Shown: positions 24,656 through 37,043, counted from the stretch's first letter. The stretch is DNA of 64,000 nt from Toxotes chatareus (GCA_016801885.1 CM028897.1:17977501-18041500), one strand, 5' to 3'. Notes: generated from the letters alone by a model not told the origin. Numbers and translations are program-made.

Positions 24656-25478
24656 GTAACTACCAGGCCGTCTGTCTTCCTCTAGCAGTGTGGTTTTCTG
24701 TGGTGATTTCTGTCTGCTTTCAGTTTGTTGTGGAAATGTGAGTCTGGTTGGAGCTCCCTTGCATGGTAGCAGAGATAGGAAATGGTATGGCTGATCTTTT
24801 AGCAGCACATTTCAACAGTGGTCTTGTGGCGGCAAAGCTTGGCGGTGGTGAGCGACCGGTGTGTGGCAACCCTGGCACAGGAACGCTGTGGCGAGATCTG
24901 GGCTTTGTTGCCCAGAGATATGTAGTGAAGGTATTATGGTACAGCAGAATAACTTTCTCTTTTTACAGCAGAGAAACAGGAGCGCAACTTGGCTCGGCTT
25001 TTCACTGGCTTTTGGATCTGAATTCATGTATTTTGTATTTGTTGTCTTTGTGCTTATTTGTGAAAAAGGAGGCTTTGTATTATACCTTTGCATCTTAAAG
25101 TTAAGATTAATTTTCTTGTCTATTGCTGCATGTTTATTTATATTTTATCTGAATGGTAATAATTCTGAAATACTTTTATTTTAGTTTAGAATATTTATTT
25201 AAATTGCTTTGTGGAATTTAAATATTTTAAGAAACAATCTAATTATATTTTAAATGAACATGTAATTATAATAATTTTGATAAAACTAACAACTACAATA
25301 TAATTATTGTATTATCATAAAATGTATTGCAGTTTCACTACTACCCTGTTGCCTCTTTTTCACAGAAAATTGTCTAAGTATTTTCACAGCGTTATGTTAA
25401 AGATTTGCATGCTCTCTTTCAAACTAAAAGCCTTTTTTTCAGCCTTCTAACACCACATCTTTCGCTCTCTCTCATCAG
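24656..25478 (+). other. nfix: intron immediately upstream of nfix exon 2
   Basis: Noncoding sequence between the candidate ATG|GTAACT donor and the exon 2 acceptor. It contains a very AT-rich stretch at about 25085-25345 and a pyrimidine-rich tract (TTTCGCTCTCTCTCATCAG) at the acceptor. If the proximal exon is not used, this is simply the end of a much longer intron 1. No other gene is visible. Confidence 0.6.
25085..25345. other. AT-rich block upstream of exon 2
   Basis: A strongly AT-rich 260-bp stretch with many TTTAAAT and ATAATT words, in sharp contrast to the GC-rich exon 130 bp downstream. Possibly a matrix-attachment-like or merely low-complexity sequence. Confidence 0.5.
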
Positions 25479-26010
25479 GATGAATTTCATCCCTTCATTG
25501 AGGCCCTCCTCCCCCATGTCCGTGCCTTCTCGTACACCTGGTTCAACCTGCAGGCCCGCAAGCGCAAGTACTTCAAGAAGCACGAAAAGAGGATGACCAA
25601 GGACGAGGAGCGCGCGGTGAAGGACGAGCTGTTGGGTGAGAAGCCAGAGATCAAGCAGAAGTGGGCCTCGCGCCTGCTGGCCAAGCTCCGCAAGGACATC
25701 CGGCCCGAGTTCCGTGAGGACTTTGTGCTCACCATCACGGGGAAGAAGCCTCCCTGCTGCGTGCTGTCCAACCCCGACCAGAAGGGTAAGATCCGCCGCA
25801 TCGACTGCCTCCGCCAGGCCGACAAGGTGTGGCGACTGGACCTGGTGATGGTCATCCTGTTCAAGGGCAGCCCCCTGGAGAGCACGGACGGGGAGCGGCT
25901 GGTCAAGTCGCCCCAGTGCTCCAACCACGGCCTGTGTGTCCAGCCGCACCACATTGGAGTGACGGTCAAGGAGCTGGACCTCTACCTGGCCTACTTCGTC
26001 CACACACCAG
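25479..26010 (+). CDS. nfix: nuclear factor I X (nfix) exon 2, DNA-binding domain exon
   Basis: The exon encodes 177 residues plus one base of a split codon. It begins DEFHPFIEALLPHVRAFSYT and ends AYFVHTP. The acceptor is a pyrimidine-rich tract ending ATCAG (AG at 25477-25478) and the donor is CCAG|GTATGT (GT at 26011). The 532-bp length is the size known for NFI exon 2. Residues 1 to about 45 form the NFI N-terminal segment with the basic helix KRKYFKKHEKRM. The rest is the MH1-like CTF/NFI domain that binds TTGGC(N5)GCCAA as a dimer in the nucleus. The four conserved NFI cysteines are present at exon residues 94, 110, 147 and 153. FSYTWF, GEKPEIKQ, FREDFVLTITGKKPPCC, KGKIRRIDC and FVHTP match NFIX rather than NFIA or NFIC. 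Unusual residues are Ser131 (Ile in the mammalian family) and His150 (Pro in mammalian NFIX). The exon is far more GC-rich than its flanks. The family call is near certain; the NFIX paralogue call is strong. Confidence 0.97.
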
Positions 26011-26637
26011 GTATGTGGGCAGATAGTCATCTATATGGCAAAAACACACACACAAAGATCACCTAGTGAACTTCCTCATGTGGTCCTTTATACATACAAA
26101 CACACACAGCCACACACACACACAGGTCAGTGTGTGAGGTGTCACACACACTTTGGCATGTGAATCACAGATTAGACCCTGCCCTTTACTATGTACCAAG
26201 CTGAGCCAATGCCAGGCTTCGATAAACACGGTCAGGACTGAGATAACGAGCCTGTTTTGACATTTAAAGGGACAGTCTGCGCGGTTTAATCTTAAAAAAA
26301 AGAAAAAAAATGTTTTTCAGATCGACGCTTCTATCTGGTTTAAAGAGATTCGGAGAATTTGACAGTCAGGCTTAAAATCTCTGTTTACCTAGAGATATGT
26401 TTGCGGTGGTACATTTGTTCAAGTATTTGTGTGCAAATTTGTCTAAATCCAAATGTGCATGTTTTCCGGTGCCATCTGTAAACAAAAGCATCTGCAAACC
26501 TGTTTATCTGTGTGTGCATGCATGTGCATACGTGTGCGCGTGTGAGGCAGTTTGTCATGTGTCTGTAATCCATGTGTATGTTATTGCGAGATTGGTGTGT
26601 ATCAGTAGCAGTGTGGTGTGTGTGTCTGTGGATTCTT

Positions 26638-26686
26638 TGGTGTGTGTCTGTGTGTGTGTGTGTGTGTGTGTGTCTGTGTGTGTGTG
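26638..26686. repeat. (GT)n microsatellite
   Basis: GT repeats with CTG interruptions. Confidence 0.95.
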
Positions 26687-26794
26687 GTGGTCTGGAGAGC
26701 GCAGTGACAGCTGGCCCAGTCCCAGATAGTTTAGGAGGCAGGGAGAGTCAGCCTGTCTGCAGCCTCAGCCGCCTCAGCCTAACGCCACTCTGCG

Positions 26795-26825
26795 CACACA
26801 CACACACACATACACACACACACAC
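26795..26825. repeat. (CA)n microsatellite
   Basis: CA repeats with one TACA interruption. Confidence 0.94.
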
Positions 26826-26912
26826 TCTCTCATGCTCACCAGTGGACACACTCAGGAGCTCTCCCTCAAAACACCCGAGCTGCCCTTTCGTTGTTTGTCT
26901 GATTGTACTGAT

Positions 26913-26921
<9 letters not shown>

Positions 26922-26945
<24 letters not shown>
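26922..26945. repeat. (AC)n microsatellite
   Basis: A 24-bp AC run. Confidence 0.94.
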
Positions 26946-27878
26946 TGTACATAACTGTTATAACAGCGTGGCTCTGCCTCTGTCTGTTCATGAGACGTTT
27001 TATTTTTCCATATTCGGCACACATGTTTCCTGCTGTGGCCGTGAAGTTAAAACGGAGGTGGTGAAAATACTTTAGTGTGATGTGTATACAAACCCACATG
27101 CATTCCTCTGTGAGGGCAGTGATCCACTCTGTGAAATGTAATAGCTGGAATATTCACTTTGTTAGATTTAACAGTGACAGAAACTCAATGGAGGAAAAAA
27201 AAAAAGATAATTACTAAATTTTATTTCATACTTTTCTTTAGCAAGAATGATTCTTTTGTGTGACTGAATAGCAATATTATAATATTAGTTCCAAATTAGT
27301 ACAATAATATTACATTATCAACAGTGTTTTTTTATTGCTTCTGTAGAAAAAAGAAACACTTCTCCTGACGTAAAACAAAAATATTAGATTTTGTTTTAGT
27401 CACTGGAAGGAATTAAAATTCTGTATTAAGCGTGTCGTAATTACTGGGGTATTACTGCAGTGGTCTTGGGAGAGCAGAACTGTTATTCATTACAAATAAT
27501 CCACTTTCACCACGGCTCCATAAAAATGAGCAAATCAGTTTTTTTGTGGTGTGTGATTCTGTTTAGAAAAATGGAAAAATATGTCTTTAATCCAGTGAAA
27601 TTTGCAAAAGATCACAGTGGAATTGGAGGCGACGCTGTGTGTCACACTCATGTTTGTAGATGCTTGAAATTTGCTCTATCCCATATTTGAAATTTAATTT
27701 ATTCCAAATGAAAACCCAGCTATACTGTCCATACCTCAGAAGTACTGTGATTTCCGTTTTAATTGTGTTAATTTACAGTTTGATATATTACTATTTGTAT
27801 TTACTCTTCAGTGTCCTGTTTCCATGATCCAGGTGTTTGCAGGTGGAGTCAGGTGTTAAACACTGACTGTCTGATCTC

Positions 27879-27897
27879 ACACACACACACACACACA
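27879..27897. repeat. (CA)n microsatellite
   Basis: A 19-bp CA run. Confidence 0.9.
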
Positions 27898-29292
27898 AAT
27901 AGTTACAGACCCTTCTTCTGCCCTTCACTATTATCCTGGGCTCTCTTACCACAGACTGGCATACAGTTACAGGGCTCTAATTCTTCTCCTTGGCAGGGAG
28001 GTGCAGCGTTGCTCTGTGACAGAGTACCCCATGCCAGGCTCCTTTCAGCCCAGTGTGTAACTCTGCTTGAGTTTGTGGGGCCTCCGTGAGCGCCTCTTCC
28101 TGTTCCACAATGCGCCGTGGCGAACCGCGGCTCAGATTAGCTCCCAGCGCAGCCTGGTGCCCCTCGGAGTAAAGCCTTTTTTTTTTTTACTCTGTGCCAG
28201 AATCCAGCAGCCACTCACCCCCGTACATACACTGAACTGAGCCTGTGTCTCTCTGGTTTTGTCCATCACATTTGGATTTCTTTTTGTACATATACGAGCA
28301 GTTTCGCACAAATGTGTTTCAGATATTGTTTCTGTTTTGTCTCAACGCTGACATGTTTGGCTATTTTAATCCAAAAAAGTGTTGGCTCGGTCATAATTTA
28401 AATATTATACGGTTTTGTTTTTTTGCGTCTAAAAAAGTCCAGTGCATTTGCAGGCTGCGAGTCCTCTTCTGTGGGAGGGAGAATGTTTCCTATTCTGGTC
28501 GTGTTGCTGTTTCACAGCAACCTCAAACGCAGTCTGTGCAGCACCTTGCACATACGACTAGAAAGGAATGGAGAGAACATTAGGAAATAAGTCAAATTAA
28601 AAAAAAAAAAAAAAAGCCATCCACCTTCACAGGCTCAGATCGCTCTGTTTTCTGGGAGGCAGACTGGGGTTAACCAGAGTTTACAGAGGACAGGCAGACA
28701 GTGGCTCCATTCTAACCTTTGGGGTGGCAGCATTACAGTTTTATTCTTAGCTCCCCATTCCAGGGTGTCTGTGTCTTGCGGAAGCTATCAGTTGCCAGGC
28801 CTGATGATTGGACCGCAGCCGTGTCACCCGCCTGTCCCTGCCGCGGTGTTTCAGTTCTCTTGTCCCATTGATGTCACCGTCACCAGCTGCAGGGGTTGGG
28901 GGGGGGGGTGCTCTGCTTTCATGCAGTGTGATTGACAGAACAGGAGACACACACACACTATCCCCCTCCTCTGTTTCTGCTTCCCTACAGTACAGTATGT
29001 CTCTCTGCTTTTGTCCAATTATAGACTTCGGCCCTTCCAGGCGGGGCAGTGAGAGCTGGGACAGATCAAAGCAGCTGTACTCAGATCTGCACTTCTGCTC
29101 TGCAGCTGCAAAGCAAAGGTTCCTCTACCAAAGAGAGCCTGAGCATTTTCTTTTGACAACTACCTGGCTGCACACACACACTCACACACACGCACGCGCA
29201 CAAAACACACAGTGCATGATATAATTGTTGCGGACTGATCAGAGTCAATCCCCAGAAGTGATTCAATTTCTTTTCACTGATTCTGCTGCATC

Positions 29293-29323
29293 TGATGATG
29301 ATGATGATGATGATGATAATAAT
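29293..29323. repeat. (GAT)n trinucleotide repeat
   Basis: Eight GAT/ATG units followed by AATAAT. Confidence 0.95.
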
Positions 29324-29684
29324 GGTTCAGGGATGTGGAGGAAGCGAGGGAGATAGCGAGAGCATTGGGATCGGATCACATCTTTGATCACATGTCTCTT
29401 GAAGCTGAAGTCTGGCTCACCAGTTGGGCGCTTTGGGCCTTCCTCCACCTAGAGACCCCAGATCAGGTCATGTTTTTCGAGCGACGTGTTCCATATTTGT
29501 CAGTCTGACGAAGCCGCACAGTTCCAGCATTAGTCATGTTTGGAGCCCGAGCTGCCTCATACGGCTTTCATTACTTGTGCTGTTATGATAAAAAGATGTT
29601 TCTGAGAGCGCAGCCTCCATATTTGTTCTCTGCGCTGGAGACAGACGGACCAGAGAGGTGCCTGGGCCAGGTCCGAAAGCCAAC

Positions 29685-29696
29685 TGTGTGTGTGTG

Positions 29697-29790
<94 letters not shown>

Positions 29791-29814
29791 CGTGCGTGCG
29801 TGTGCATGTGCATG
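29685..29814. repeat. long (GT)n with GC steps, 130 bp
   Basis: The longest GT tract in the window. It ends in alternating GCGCGCGTGCGTGCG, so the whole tract alternates purine and pyrimidine and favours Z-DNA. Confidence 0.97.
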
Positions 29815-31703
29815 TCAGATTACACCATATCTCTGCGCTGCTATGGTGCGGCTGTGAACCTAAGACGTTCATTTACCCATCATTGTGTCTCTGTGCATAG
29901 TCCCGACGTTACTAACGGCCAAGAGAACATCTTTTAATAGAGACGAACAAAGAGAGGGATCGACAGGGAGACAGACGGCCAGACTGAGAGACTTAACGCC
30001 TTCACGTCACACTAATCCATCAAACACATCTTATCAGCTTTGCCCAATATCCTGAGCTTCAAAAGGAGGTAACGCTATCAGATGCAGTTACATAATGAAG
30101 AAGAGACCAAACAGGACAGAGTGAGATTTGTGTTTTTTTTTTTCCACACCAAGATATATGTGTGTGTGATGGTTTGTAGAGGCTATACAACGCAGCACTG
30201 TTTCAGGAGAATATGTGTGTAAGAGCAGATGATCATACCAGCAGTAAGACTTCTCTACAGTCGGGTTAGGTTGTCCTGTCATTTGCTGAGTGTTTGCAGA
30301 AGAAGAGAAGAGAGAATCATAATGATTAAAAGAGAGAAAAAAAAAAAATCACAGTCAGTCACAGTCAGTCTCTTCTTTTCCTTGGCTGAGTGTGTCTGTG
30401 CAGAGCAGAGATTTCTGGACGGAGAGCAGAATTGTTCTCCAGTATTCTGGCACTGGTCCGTAATCCGGGCCGACAGAGAAATAGAGAGTGTCGGCGCCGA
30501 GGGAGCCACATTCATCTGGTGTGAAAAACACTGCTGGTCCGACACTTTCAACGGAAACTTTCTTACTCTTTGTTGTCATTTGAAATAATGTGCCCCATAA
30601 AGTTTGAGCTTCGGCGAGCCCCTCTCATGACGGGACAGCGTCTGTGACACTGTGGTGTTTTAATATGCAGCGAGGCACAGGGGCCTCCAACGGCCCCGGT
30701 TTGGCCCATTTTCAGAGCCCCCAGTTTTTCCAGTTGCTTTTTTTTTGCGACGTGTGTGTCGTAGAAGGAGGGAAAGAGAAAAGAAGAGTGGTGTGTGCGG
30801 AGTGTAAGGAATTGCTGGTAAACAGATGATCGGGTTTCCAAATAAATCGGTGAAAAGACGCAGACTGTTACACTGACACTCGGGCCGATCTTCTGACCTC
30901 CTTCCGCCGACCCCTTGCAACTTTCCACCGCTCTATAGGTCCGACCGCTGAGAGGCTCGATGGGTTTGGTAGCAGGCCAACCTGCTTCATATTCACTGTA
31001 ATTATCCAGTTTAGTGAATAATACTGGAAAAGATGCACAAAAGACTAAGTGTATGATTGAATTAAGTCTAATTCTGAAACAAAGGGCAGGTCTTAGCTTT
31101 ACAAATAGAAAAATTCCTTGTACCAGAAAGTGCCTATTGTGGGCAACACGGATTAGCTTTATTTCCTAATTTCACTGTACAGTGATTTTTAATTATTTGT
31201 GTAATTAAGGTTAATAAATAAATGTTATGGTGTCTCTTCTAGCAGTTCAGCTCCACCCTGTTCACATTTTTATTCTGCTGCAGGTTTTTCTGACAGAAAT
31301 ATATTTCTCCAGAAATTAGATTACTTACAATATGCATAAAAACGCCAATGAATATAGTAAACACATGCAATGAAATTCAGCCCTACTTTTTTTTTTTTTT
31401 TTTAAAGCTATTGAGCAATTGCTGTATTTATTTTACTATATTCCTGAATAGATTTTTCTCCTTTTTCCAAAGAACAAGACAACGAGAACACAAAATGCAC
31501 GCACATTTTCCCTCTCGTTTCTTTGTGTATTATCTTTGGGCTCCAACACTGTCTCGTTTCGGTGTGAGAATCTGCATGACCAGTCGTCTCTTTCTCTGTA
31601 CAGGCGCCAGGCCTGAAATCTGTCTGTCCCCTAAAAACATACGTATCCCCGCACAGGAGGGGCAGCTTGGCTTCTCAACTGCCTGAGCCGAGGGGCAAAG
31701 AGC

Positions 31704-31775
31704 AGGAGAAGAGGAGAGGAGAGGAGAGGAGAGGTGAAGACAGTAGAGGAGTAGAAAGCAGAGGAGAGGAGAGTG
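31704..31775. repeat. GAGGA minisatellite
   Basis: Tandem GAGGA/GAGAG pentamers in an almost pure purine strand, with a second cluster at 31760-31774. Confidence 0.9.
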
Positions 31776-34159
31776 TCTTTTCTGGGCCGGTTCCCAGGAG
31801 CCAGATTCTGATCAGTCCGCCTCGCGCCTCGTTCCCTCGGTCCAGTGGAGCAGAGCACGGGGAGACTGCCCTGTAATTGGGACAGCTCTTTCCATACGGA
31901 AAACGGGACCAGAACATTGCGTGTGCAGATCCCCCTTCTCTGCGTGGGTTTTTGTTTAAAACAACATCCCAAACCTCAGAAACGAGCAAATACATACAAA
32001 CAGAATCCTTTTGCATAAAATAACCCAAAATAAAATCCCTTGAAATGAACACTACTAATGAATAAATGAATAAATATCTCCCTTTCATTTTCTCTCTGCC
32101 GTATTTAGTCTCTCATTTAATGCTAATAAATGTCAGTCATTGCTGTTAGGATGATATTGAGCGCTGATATAAAGTAAAAAGAAAAGCGTAGAATAAAGAT
32201 GATGCAAAATGCCATGCTGAAAACAAAGAGAGAGGGAGGGCAGATATTCAGGCTAGTGGGGCTGGTTGGCAGCATTTGGCACCCAAAGCTGCAGCTCTGT
32301 TTAGAAGGTGCCAGCTTTTCAAACCGACACACAGTCTCTGCCAACTTCTCTCCTTCTGATCCTTTTCTTTCTCTCTCATTTTAACATTTTTCCCCCCATA
32401 TCCTTGTTTTTGCTTAACACTTCTTCCCCTCTGCACGTCCCCTTACGCTCCTACCACCTCTCCTATGGATGCTTTCTCACAGCGGGTTGCCAGGAAAAGC
32501 GAGCTTCACTAAATTTAAACTTGGGTCCTATTTTGTGGAGACGTCGGCTCGCGTTGAATAAAATGGCTATCATATTACCAGATGTGTTCTTTTATTTTTT
32601 TCTTCTTCTTCTTCCTCCAAAATATTTTCCACCGGCTTTTAGCAGAGCGAATATTGTTACTCGGTGTGATGGTGCTGCTATGGATTCAGGTCCAAAACAA
32701 AATGGAGGATAAAACGCTGCTCCTCTCCAATCAGAGCAGAGAATGATTCCACATGTGGGGGAAAAAAAAAAAACAAACACTGGCAAATCAATCATCCTGT
32801 ATGATTTCTGCCTTTCGGTGAATATGGTTTTTGTGACTTTTGCTAAATGTCTTCATGGATATCTTCATAGGCAGAGCAGGAGACGGTAGTCTGGATCAAA
32901 GACTAATGGGCTTAGAGGAATTGAAGAACATGTCTTGTACATCTTTCAGAACAGAGACCTGGGGGCCCTTTGGGGACAAGAACGTGGTGCTGTGAGTGAT
33001 GGGAGACAGCATTAAACACTGGGTGTGGGGGTGGATGGAATTACTCAATAATGATCAGAAAATTAGAGCCATTATTGAGGGAGAGTAAACAGGCCTCTCT
33101 AAGTGTGAAAGGCCCCTATTCAGCCAGGACCAGGAGCAGGACTCCTTTCTTCCTTTCATGGATCCACCCATGGCCTTGAGAGCCCCGCTTTTGTTCCCTG
33201 GAATAACAGAGTGAATATATGAGGTCGCAGGGGTGGGGGTCCTGTTCCCACTGCTGAGCACAGTATGGAATAAAGCTACTGACTGTACACTCCATATTAA
33301 TCCGACCTTTATCTTTGCATTATTATTTTGTATTTATTTCAGAGGCAGATTTAGCTTTTCACGCTCTGCGTCCTTGCAGTTTGGAATCTGACTAACTTGT
33401 CCTAATTAACTTCTCTGTCTGATGTTGTTGGATAAGTCTGTGTCACTGAGTTCAGAAATTCTGGCAAGTGTTTTCGTGCATCTGTAAGTGCACCTGAGTG
33501 TCTCTTCTCTATTATCGTCACTTAAAAACGCAACTTCTGCGTCCTGAGAGTCGACAGTCAGGGGAGGGCGGGGGTAACCTAGGCGCTAATGCGACTACTT
33601 CCGTGTTTGTCAGCGCAAATGTTCTAATTAATGGGAAATGGATAAATAAATAAACTCGCCATGTCTCTGAGCAGCTGAACGGCAAATGCGGCGCTTAGAT
33701 AGGGACAAAGAAATGAAGAGAGGGATTTACACTTTGAACAAGCCATTGGAGAGAAGAAAGGAGACTGTGTTTCGTGCTTCTCTTTCCCCCCCCCCCCCCC
33801 GTCACATCACTTCTCAGCACTGTAGTTTGCAGCTCTGCTTTCAGATTAAAAAGATTGGACAATATAATGCTGTTTTCTGTAGCTATTTAACGATGACTAC
33901 AGTTAAGTCTTTTATGTGGGTCCAGAATTTCATAGTTAGCATTGCTGATTCATAAAATATGAGCAATTTTTCATACCTCTTTCGCCTATCGAATTTGGTC
34001 TTTTTCAGCAACATGCCTTCACTTATCTCGATCTCATATTTCTTTTTAATAGTTCATCCATCTTCATTCAGGTCTCTCTACTTCTTACTTCCTCTGAAGA
34101 CACACTCCAGGGCCAGTCTCCGTCCAGCTCCGGGCTCCCGCTCAAAAAAAATCACCAAA

Positions 34160-34350
34160 TCACCTGACGCGTTCACTCACTTTCTCCGTCTGTTTGCTTT
34201 TCATATGGACAGCCAGCTCCATTTCACAGGCATAATTTTGAATGGTAACATTCTCATTATACCCGTCAACTGTCAGCGCTCAACTCTCTCGTCTATAATT
34301 TCAGACTCATTTGAATTCTTATTGGCAGCTTCAGTGCATAAATTTCATAG
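34160..34350. other. low-repeat block in intron 2, possible conserved noncoding element
   Basis: Balanced, complex sequence without simple repeats, including CTCCATTTCACAGG and ATACCCGTCAACTGTCAG. It stands out from the T-rich flanks, but conservation is untested. Confidence 0.2.
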
Positions 34351-34676
34351 AAGATAGGAAAACAACACAGTTTTTTCCTCCCTCCCTGGTGAGCAATGGA
34401 AATATGAGGAAGATTAGGGTGAAAGAAGTTTATGAAATGACAGTGTTTGTTTGGATTTACTTATCAGAATAACACATGTCCAGTATTACATTTTACTTTT
34501 ATACATTTTATGTGTCTGTGGCCTGAAAAAAAAAAAAAAAAAAAGTCCTGCGTGTCAACTTACACCTCATACAAAACTCAGTGAGGTATCATGCTCCTGT
34601 GTGTAAATGGTCTTACTGTATCAGCGCATTAGATAACTGTCCAGAAAGGCCAGTGAATAGAGTTTCCATGGCCACG

Positions 34677-34708
<32 letters not shown>

Positions 34709-34713
34709 CTCAG

Positions 34714-34768
34714 TGTACCTTTCCTGGGTGATGTCCAAGGAGTGTCAGCGACTGGCCTGGTTGGCATG
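34714..34768 (+). other. exon-like segment (possible cryptic exon) in intron 2
   Basis: A poly-T tract (34681-34708) and CTCAG form a strong acceptor, followed 55 bp later by CATG|GTGAGT, a near-consensus donor. Read in phase after exon 2 (phase 1) the 55 bp is open: VYLSWVMSKECQRLAWLA. The length is not a multiple of 3, so inclusion would shift the frame downstream. It does not match NFI exon 3. It could be chance or a cryptic/poison exon. Confidence 0.2.
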
Positions 34769-35394
34769 GTGAGTGGCCATGCAGTGCTGGGCCGTTTCCG
34801 TGGCACTCCGGCCCACTGTGTGGGCAACCAGAGCACAGATCTCTGCCAGAGGAATCTACTCAGATCACTTTCACTCTATAGAGGGCATCCCCACACTCAT
34901 GCAAATGGATAAGCAGATACCTATATACTGTACAGCAGAGCGGGGACTGTGCATAAGCAGAGTAACATCATGTGTGGGTAACTGCTACATACTTATGTCA
35001 GGATTAGTGTCAGAATGTGATTTTTGGATTTAAAGAAATAACTCATATTCCTTTGACAAATAGAAGCATATTAGATTTTCTTGGCATTGTGATGTTCTAT
35101 TTCTGGATATATAAAACACTTGTCACTGGATGTGGACCAAGTGAGACATATGAAAAAGTCAAACTGTTATTTTAGAGCAGATTTTTCTCTTAATGTTATT
35201 CACACATTTTGTTCGGCTTAGTTCAGTCCAGGGGGGTTACACATGAGTTTTATCCTCTAAGAAGCTCCCAGTACCCTTTGAGATGGCAGCTCAGATATAG
35301 TTCATAATTAAAATAGAATCACTGCCTCGCGGCTGTAGCCCTCTGCCAACCAATTAAGCTGCAGTTTACACCCATGTCTGTCCAGACTCATATA

Positions 35395-35612
35395 TGTAGT
35401 GAAGATGCAAGTCATTTAATAAAATGTGAATTCTTGATGTATGGCCAAAAACGTGTCTTGTGAGGATACAGTGACCTTGACCTTTGACCTCTGGGCACCA
35501 TATTCTAATCATTTTCATCCTTGAGTCCGAGGGGACGTTTGTTTCAGATGTAATGAAATTACCTCCAGATGTTCTTGATCGCGTTCACAAGAATGGGACT
35601 GATTGGGGGGGG
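35395..35612 (+). mobile_element. teleost interspersed repeat carrying TGACCTTTGACCT
   Basis: Phrases including GTGACCTTGACCTTTGACCT, CATCCTTGAGTCC, GGGGACGTTTGTTTCAGATG, GTTCTTGATCGCGTTCACAA and GAATGGGAC appear in the order seen in a very common fish repeat. It is truncated after GAATGGGACTGATTGGG. Non-coding; family name not assigned. Confidence 0.65.
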
Positions 35613-36660
35613 TCTGTGATGTGAAAGACCCCTTCACAGTGAGACAAAACAACTTTAACTCCTATCTCCTGTTATTTGTCTTTACCTTCTCACTGTTTGC
35701 GTCCCATAGCCCATCTTATTATTATTTTCTGGCCTTATTAATACCCAGAATAGTAGAAAAGTATTGACGTGGCAGCTCTTTCTTCTGTCTCAGTTTTGAT
35801 GAAGGTGACAAAACCAAGGCATTTTTACTCCATATAAGGCACCAAATAACTATTTCATATTTTATGTTATGTGAACTATGCATAAACCTTTTGTTTGCTA
35901 GAAAGTCACTGACAGACAAAGAAATGTGTAACATATTATCCTACACAGTGATTTGGGACTTGTGAGGAAAGTGCTGCGTAAAAACAGCAGCCGTGACCAT
36001 AAACAATATGGAAACCCATTCTATTTAACCATGTTTTACAGTTGTGGTCTCTGAGAGCCCAAACAGAAGTAATATGCAATTTTCTGTAGCAGATCTCTGC
36101 AACATGTCATGCGTTCAAAATCATTTCTAAGCAGTTCTCATAAAAAGAGTAAAAGTATGATCATCTTTGTTTCTTTTACATCATTATCTGTTGCTGCTCC
36201 ACCTCTGCATCCACCTGTGGTCTCTCCATGAAGGGAGAGCAGGGATCTGTTATCATTACTCATCGATGTCTTTCTGTGCAGTCTTAGCCTAGACCCCAAA
36301 CATTAACTACAGTTATACATCCTCTGTATTCACATATGAATACAAGTGGTGCATGTGAGCTGTCCAGCTGAATTGTTGACATGAGCCTCCATCCCTTCCC
36401 CTTTCATTTTTCAAATGCAGTCTGCTTTTCCTCTTAAAAGAATAAACCTACATCCCCAGTGGCTTTCTTTAACTCCATAGGAGTTAAGTGTGTGAAGTAT
36501 GTTTTTAGGTGTTGTTGTTTGTCGTATATACTCTATGAGAGAGTGTGCGCGTGCTCATGTGCAGCATCGAAGCAGGCTGAGCGACAACAAACACTGGCTG
36601 CAGCAGAGCATGAGAGTGTCCTCGCTGCACTCACCCAGCACCTGAACCCCCCTCCCCCCC

Positions 36661-36661
<1 letters not shown>

Positions 36662-36695
<34 letters not shown>
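36662..36695. repeat. (CA)n microsatellite after a C-run
   Basis: A C-rich tract at 36647-36663 followed by CA repeats. Confidence 0.95.
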
Positions 36696-36697
<2 letters not shown>

Positions 36698-37043
36698 CAA
36701 CACCTGAGGCCTGTGGACCTTGTATGTAACACACAAAGAGAAGCTAACACATTTGCAAGCAAACATGCACACATACAGTATGACCCAGCTGTCCTGTGGC
36801 AGACATGGGACCTGGGATTAGACTGTGGGGTGCGCTGGGCTCGAAGAGGAGGTAAACCAGGCCCCAACTGGGTCCCCAGCACTGGTGCTTGACTGGGAGC
36901 AATCTGTCACTGCAAAATGGAACAGTTTTAAAATGATTTTTACTTGTGAAACTTCATCAAAATCCTCTTCCTCTCAGAAAGGATCTGAAAATGGGGCGTT
37001 TGTGGACAGTGAATATTACAATTACACGTATTAGTGGGTGTTT

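Noticed and set aside
25419..26030. 203-codon open frame on the minus strand, plus a 160-codon one, opposite exon 2
   Set aside because: Shadows of the GC-rich nfix exon. The + strand frame matches NFI residue by residue and has proper splice sites.
29534..29937. Open frames made of His-Thr or Cys-Val repeats on both strands
   Set aside because: Direct translation of the GT/CA microsatellite.
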